NCBI RefSeq assembly: GCF_017347095.1
Contig: NZ_JADPRZ010000007.1
Location: 89,503-153,502 of the forward strand
DNA: 64,000 nucleotides
Origin: Sporosarcina sp. E16_8
Lineage (GTDB): Bacteria; Bacillota; Bacilli; Bacillales_A; Planococcaceae
Direction of reading: 5' to 3'
The position numbers and the translations under genes are program-made. Positions 62,482-64,000 of this stretch are shown here, one piece after another (the first letter of the stretch is position 1; the number at the start of each line of letters is the position of its first letter). The notes beneath the pieces were generated by a model. That model saw only the letters and a program-made list of their open reading frames with translations. It did not search any database and was not told the origin of the DNA.

Positions 62482-63058
62482 TTTTCTTCGTCTTCTCACC
62501 TTCACCACCACTACCCCCGCTATCTACTGGTTTCAGTTCACCTGCTTTCAGAATAAGTTCTTGCCATTTCGTTTGCAACAAAGGGCTGTTAATGGTTTCT
62601 TCAACAACTTTTTCAAGATGTTTTTTCATATTAGCTGACTGTGTAACTGTTTCCATCTGTTTTAACATGTCGGGCTGGGAGAAAAAATCTTCTAACTGTT
62701 TTTGAAATGACGAATCATCCATTAGTTGTTTCATGATCTCCTGTTGCTGTTCCTTCATGCTTTTGGCGATGGCTTCAGTGAACTTTGGATCTTCAAACGT
62801 TTTTTTCCAAAAATCTTCCCCTTTTTTAGAAAGGAGGGTGTCCTCGACGGATTTCTTTACCTCCGGTTGTTCTAGAATAAGTAGTTCTTTGAACTCTGGA
62901 TCCGCGAACATTTGCCGAACTGCCTTTTTTCCATCCTCTGTCTGAAGTGCGTCGGTCATCATTTTTTTTGTTTCGTCGTAAGTTGGAGCAGTCTGCTGCA
63001 TGCTGCATCCCGTCAATAATAGAACCGAAAACAGGAATAGACCAATTCTTTTTTTCAT
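62459..63058 (-). CDS. gerD: Spore germination lipoprotein GerD
   Basis: 199 aa from the ATG at 63058 (reverse strand), after GGAAGGG; an upstream ATG at 63091 has no site. Signal peptide with lipobox FSVLLLTGCSM, then a long helical, charged domain (KKMMTDALQTEDGKKAVRQM, SMKEQQQEIMKQLM) and a Gly/Lys/Glu-rich tail. In B. subtilis it clusters germinant receptors in the inner spore membrane. A weak sigma-G-like promoter (GCATATT ... CAATAAA) may lie upstream. Confidence 0.93.
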   Translation of the reverse strand: MKKRIGLFLFSVLLLTGCSMQQTAPTYDETKKMMTDALQTEDGKKAVRQMFADPEFKELLILEQPEVKKSVEDTLLSKKGEDFWKKTFEDPKFTEAIAKSMKEQQQEIMKQLMDDSSFQKQLEDFFSQPDMLKQMETVTQSANMKKHLEKVVEETINSPLLQTKWQELILKAGELKPVDSGGSGGEGEKTKKSKGGEGQ

Positions 63059-63202
63059 TGAAATCAAATTCCCTTCCACAAGCATTTTCATTTATTGTTC
63101 ACAATACGACGCAGAATATGCATGAATCGTTTAATGAAATAGATTTTTCAACAAAACGTTGTTACACTATTGATAGGAAAAACAAAACGGAGGATCGCTA
63201 TT

Positions 63203-63883
63203 GTGACAATACGAAATTGGGTCAAATTCTTTTTTACGGCATTATTAATCGGAGGATTCGTGACGGCAGTTGTAGGATTAATTGTCCGCTGGGAGTTCTT
63301 TTCTCAATATTTATCCAACGGTGAATACGGCCAATTTATAGGCGCGTTTCTGTGGATGATTTTCCTTGGATTTACGATGAGCGTCGTTGCACAAATGGGC
63401 TTTTTTGCTTATTTAACGGTCCACCAATTCGGTGTGAATATTTTTAAGACACTCACATTGTGGAACTGGGTTCAGCTTCTAATCATTGCAATTGTCCTGT
63501 TTGACCTCATCTTCTTCAGATTCCAATTGACGTCAGGTGAGACGGGCCGCACAATGCTGTACCTTGGATTACTTGCAACACTTATTGGTGTTTCTGCAGT
63601 AACCGCTTATTTCAAAGCAAAATGGACGAAGAAACACACGCTTATTTCAGCACTGTTCTTCATGATTGTTATTACAACACTTGAATGGTTACCAGCGTTG
63701 ATGGTACGTTCAGGTAATATCGATGAGTGGGTCACAATCCTGCTATTCCCACTTCTCGCAGTGAATGCCTATCAAATTTTAGTGCTGCCGAAGTTTAACA
63801 AGCAGTCTGATGAAGATAAGGTGAAACTGGAAGCACGCAGAAAAGCACGAGGGAAAGTTGCGAAATCCGCTAAAGCAAAATAA
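63203..63883 (+). CDS. kbaA: KinB-signalling pathway activation protein KbaA
   Basis: 226 aa, GTG start at 63203, nine bases after GGAGG; TTG 63170 precedes that site. About six hydrophobic segments (FFFTALLIGGFVTAVVGLIV onward) and a basic tail (EARRKARGKVAKSAKAK). In B. subtilis it is needed for KinB-dependent entry into sporulation. Somewhat longer than the B. subtilis protein because of the tail. Divergent from gerD. Confidence 0.9.
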   Translation: MTIRNWVKFFFTALLIGGFVTAVVGLIVRWEFFSQYLSNGEYGQFIGAFLWMIFLGFTMSVVAQMGFFAYLTVHQFGVNIFKTLTLWNWVQLLIIAIVLFDLIFFRFQLTSGETGRTMLYLGLLATLIGVSAVTAYFKAKWTKKHTLISALFFMIVITTLEWLPALMVRSGNIDEWVTILLFPLLAVNAYQILVLPKFNKQSDEDKVKLEARRKARGKVAKSAKAK

Positions 63884-63886
63884 AGA

Positions 63887-63926
63887 AACAGCACAACTGC
63901 CAGTAGTGGCGGTTTGTGCTGTTTTT
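63887..63926 (+). terminator. Terminator after kbaA
   Basis: ACAGCACAA (63888-63896) / TTGTGCTGT (63914-63922) with an inner GCC/GGC helix, ending in TTTTT directly at the start of a group II intron-like sequence. Confidence 0.92.
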
Positions 63927-64000
63927 GTGCGCCCAGCATGGGCGTAATCTATAGGGTGGAAGTCCCGAACTGTGAAGGTAGAAGTAACAGTTAGCTTAAC
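63927..64000 (+). mobile_element. 5' end of a group II intron (probably class C), truncated by the window
   Basis: GTGCGCCCAGCATGGGCG, TCTATAGGGTGGAAGTCCCG and AACTGTGAAGGTAGAAGTAACAGTTAGC are the typical first helices of bacterial group II intron domain I. It begins exactly at the last T of the kbaA terminator; class C introns are known to insert behind intrinsic terminators. The reverse-transcriptase ORF and 3' end lie outside the window. Confidence 0.85.

Overview
The window is a chromosomal segment of a low-to-moderate GC, endospore-forming member of the Bacillales. Protein sequences track Bacillus subtilis closely, but the gene losses and the repeat families look more like Planococcaceae. 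Sporosarcina or a near relative is my best guess; this is an inference from gene content, not from a search. Sporulation genes (a cotD-like coat gene, sigH, cwlD, gerD, kbaA) support an endospore-former. The backbone is the conserved ctsR-to-kbaA region that lies near the replication origin in Bacillus.

Layout. 1-5900: a truncated DCC-family oxidoreductase gene, small orphan proteins, a cotD-like coat gene, a biotin uptake and synthesis operon (bioY-bioB) behind a probable BirA operator, a convergent GNAT gene and a large membrane protein of unknown function. 6000-11100: ctsR-mcsA-mcsB, then clpC behind its own second CtsR-controlled promoter. 11100-21900: radA, yacL (with disA missing between them), ispD, ispF, gltX, a cysteine T-box leader with cysE-cysS-mrnC-rlmB-yacP, and sigH. 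22000-38900: rpmG-secE-nusG, rplK-rplA, rplJ-rplL with its L10 leader, an rsmC-like gene, rpoB-rpoC, rplGB-rpsL-rpsG-fusA-tuf. 39000-40500: an ion or amino-acid antiporter-like gene. 40600-55000: the S10-spc-alpha ribosomal protein operons from rpsJ to rplQ, including secY, adk, infA and rpoA. A badly decayed map (methionine aminopeptidase) pseudogene lies between adk and infA. 55300-59900: ecfA1-ecfA2-ecfT-truA and rplM-rpsI. 59900-64000: a rhodanese gene, a short repeat array, cwlD, salA, gerD (opposite strand), kbaA, and the first 74 bases of what looks like a group II intron placed directly behind the kbaA terminator.

How the genes work together: most of the window makes and controls the transcription and translation machinery. 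Several operons carry recognisable autoregulatory leaders (L10, L13, probable L1 boxes before both rplK and rplA, an S10 leader). BioY is an S component that would use the EcfA1-EcfA2-EcfT module encoded at the other end of the window. CtsR, McsA and McsB control and feed substrates to ClpC.

The least ordinary features are an intergenic repeat family (three full copies, two partial copies and possible remnants) inserted in leaders and between operon genes, an array of a 14-base AGTGTTGTTTAGTT-type motif before cwlD, the map pseudogene, the missing disA, the partial group II intron, and twin L1-type boxes.
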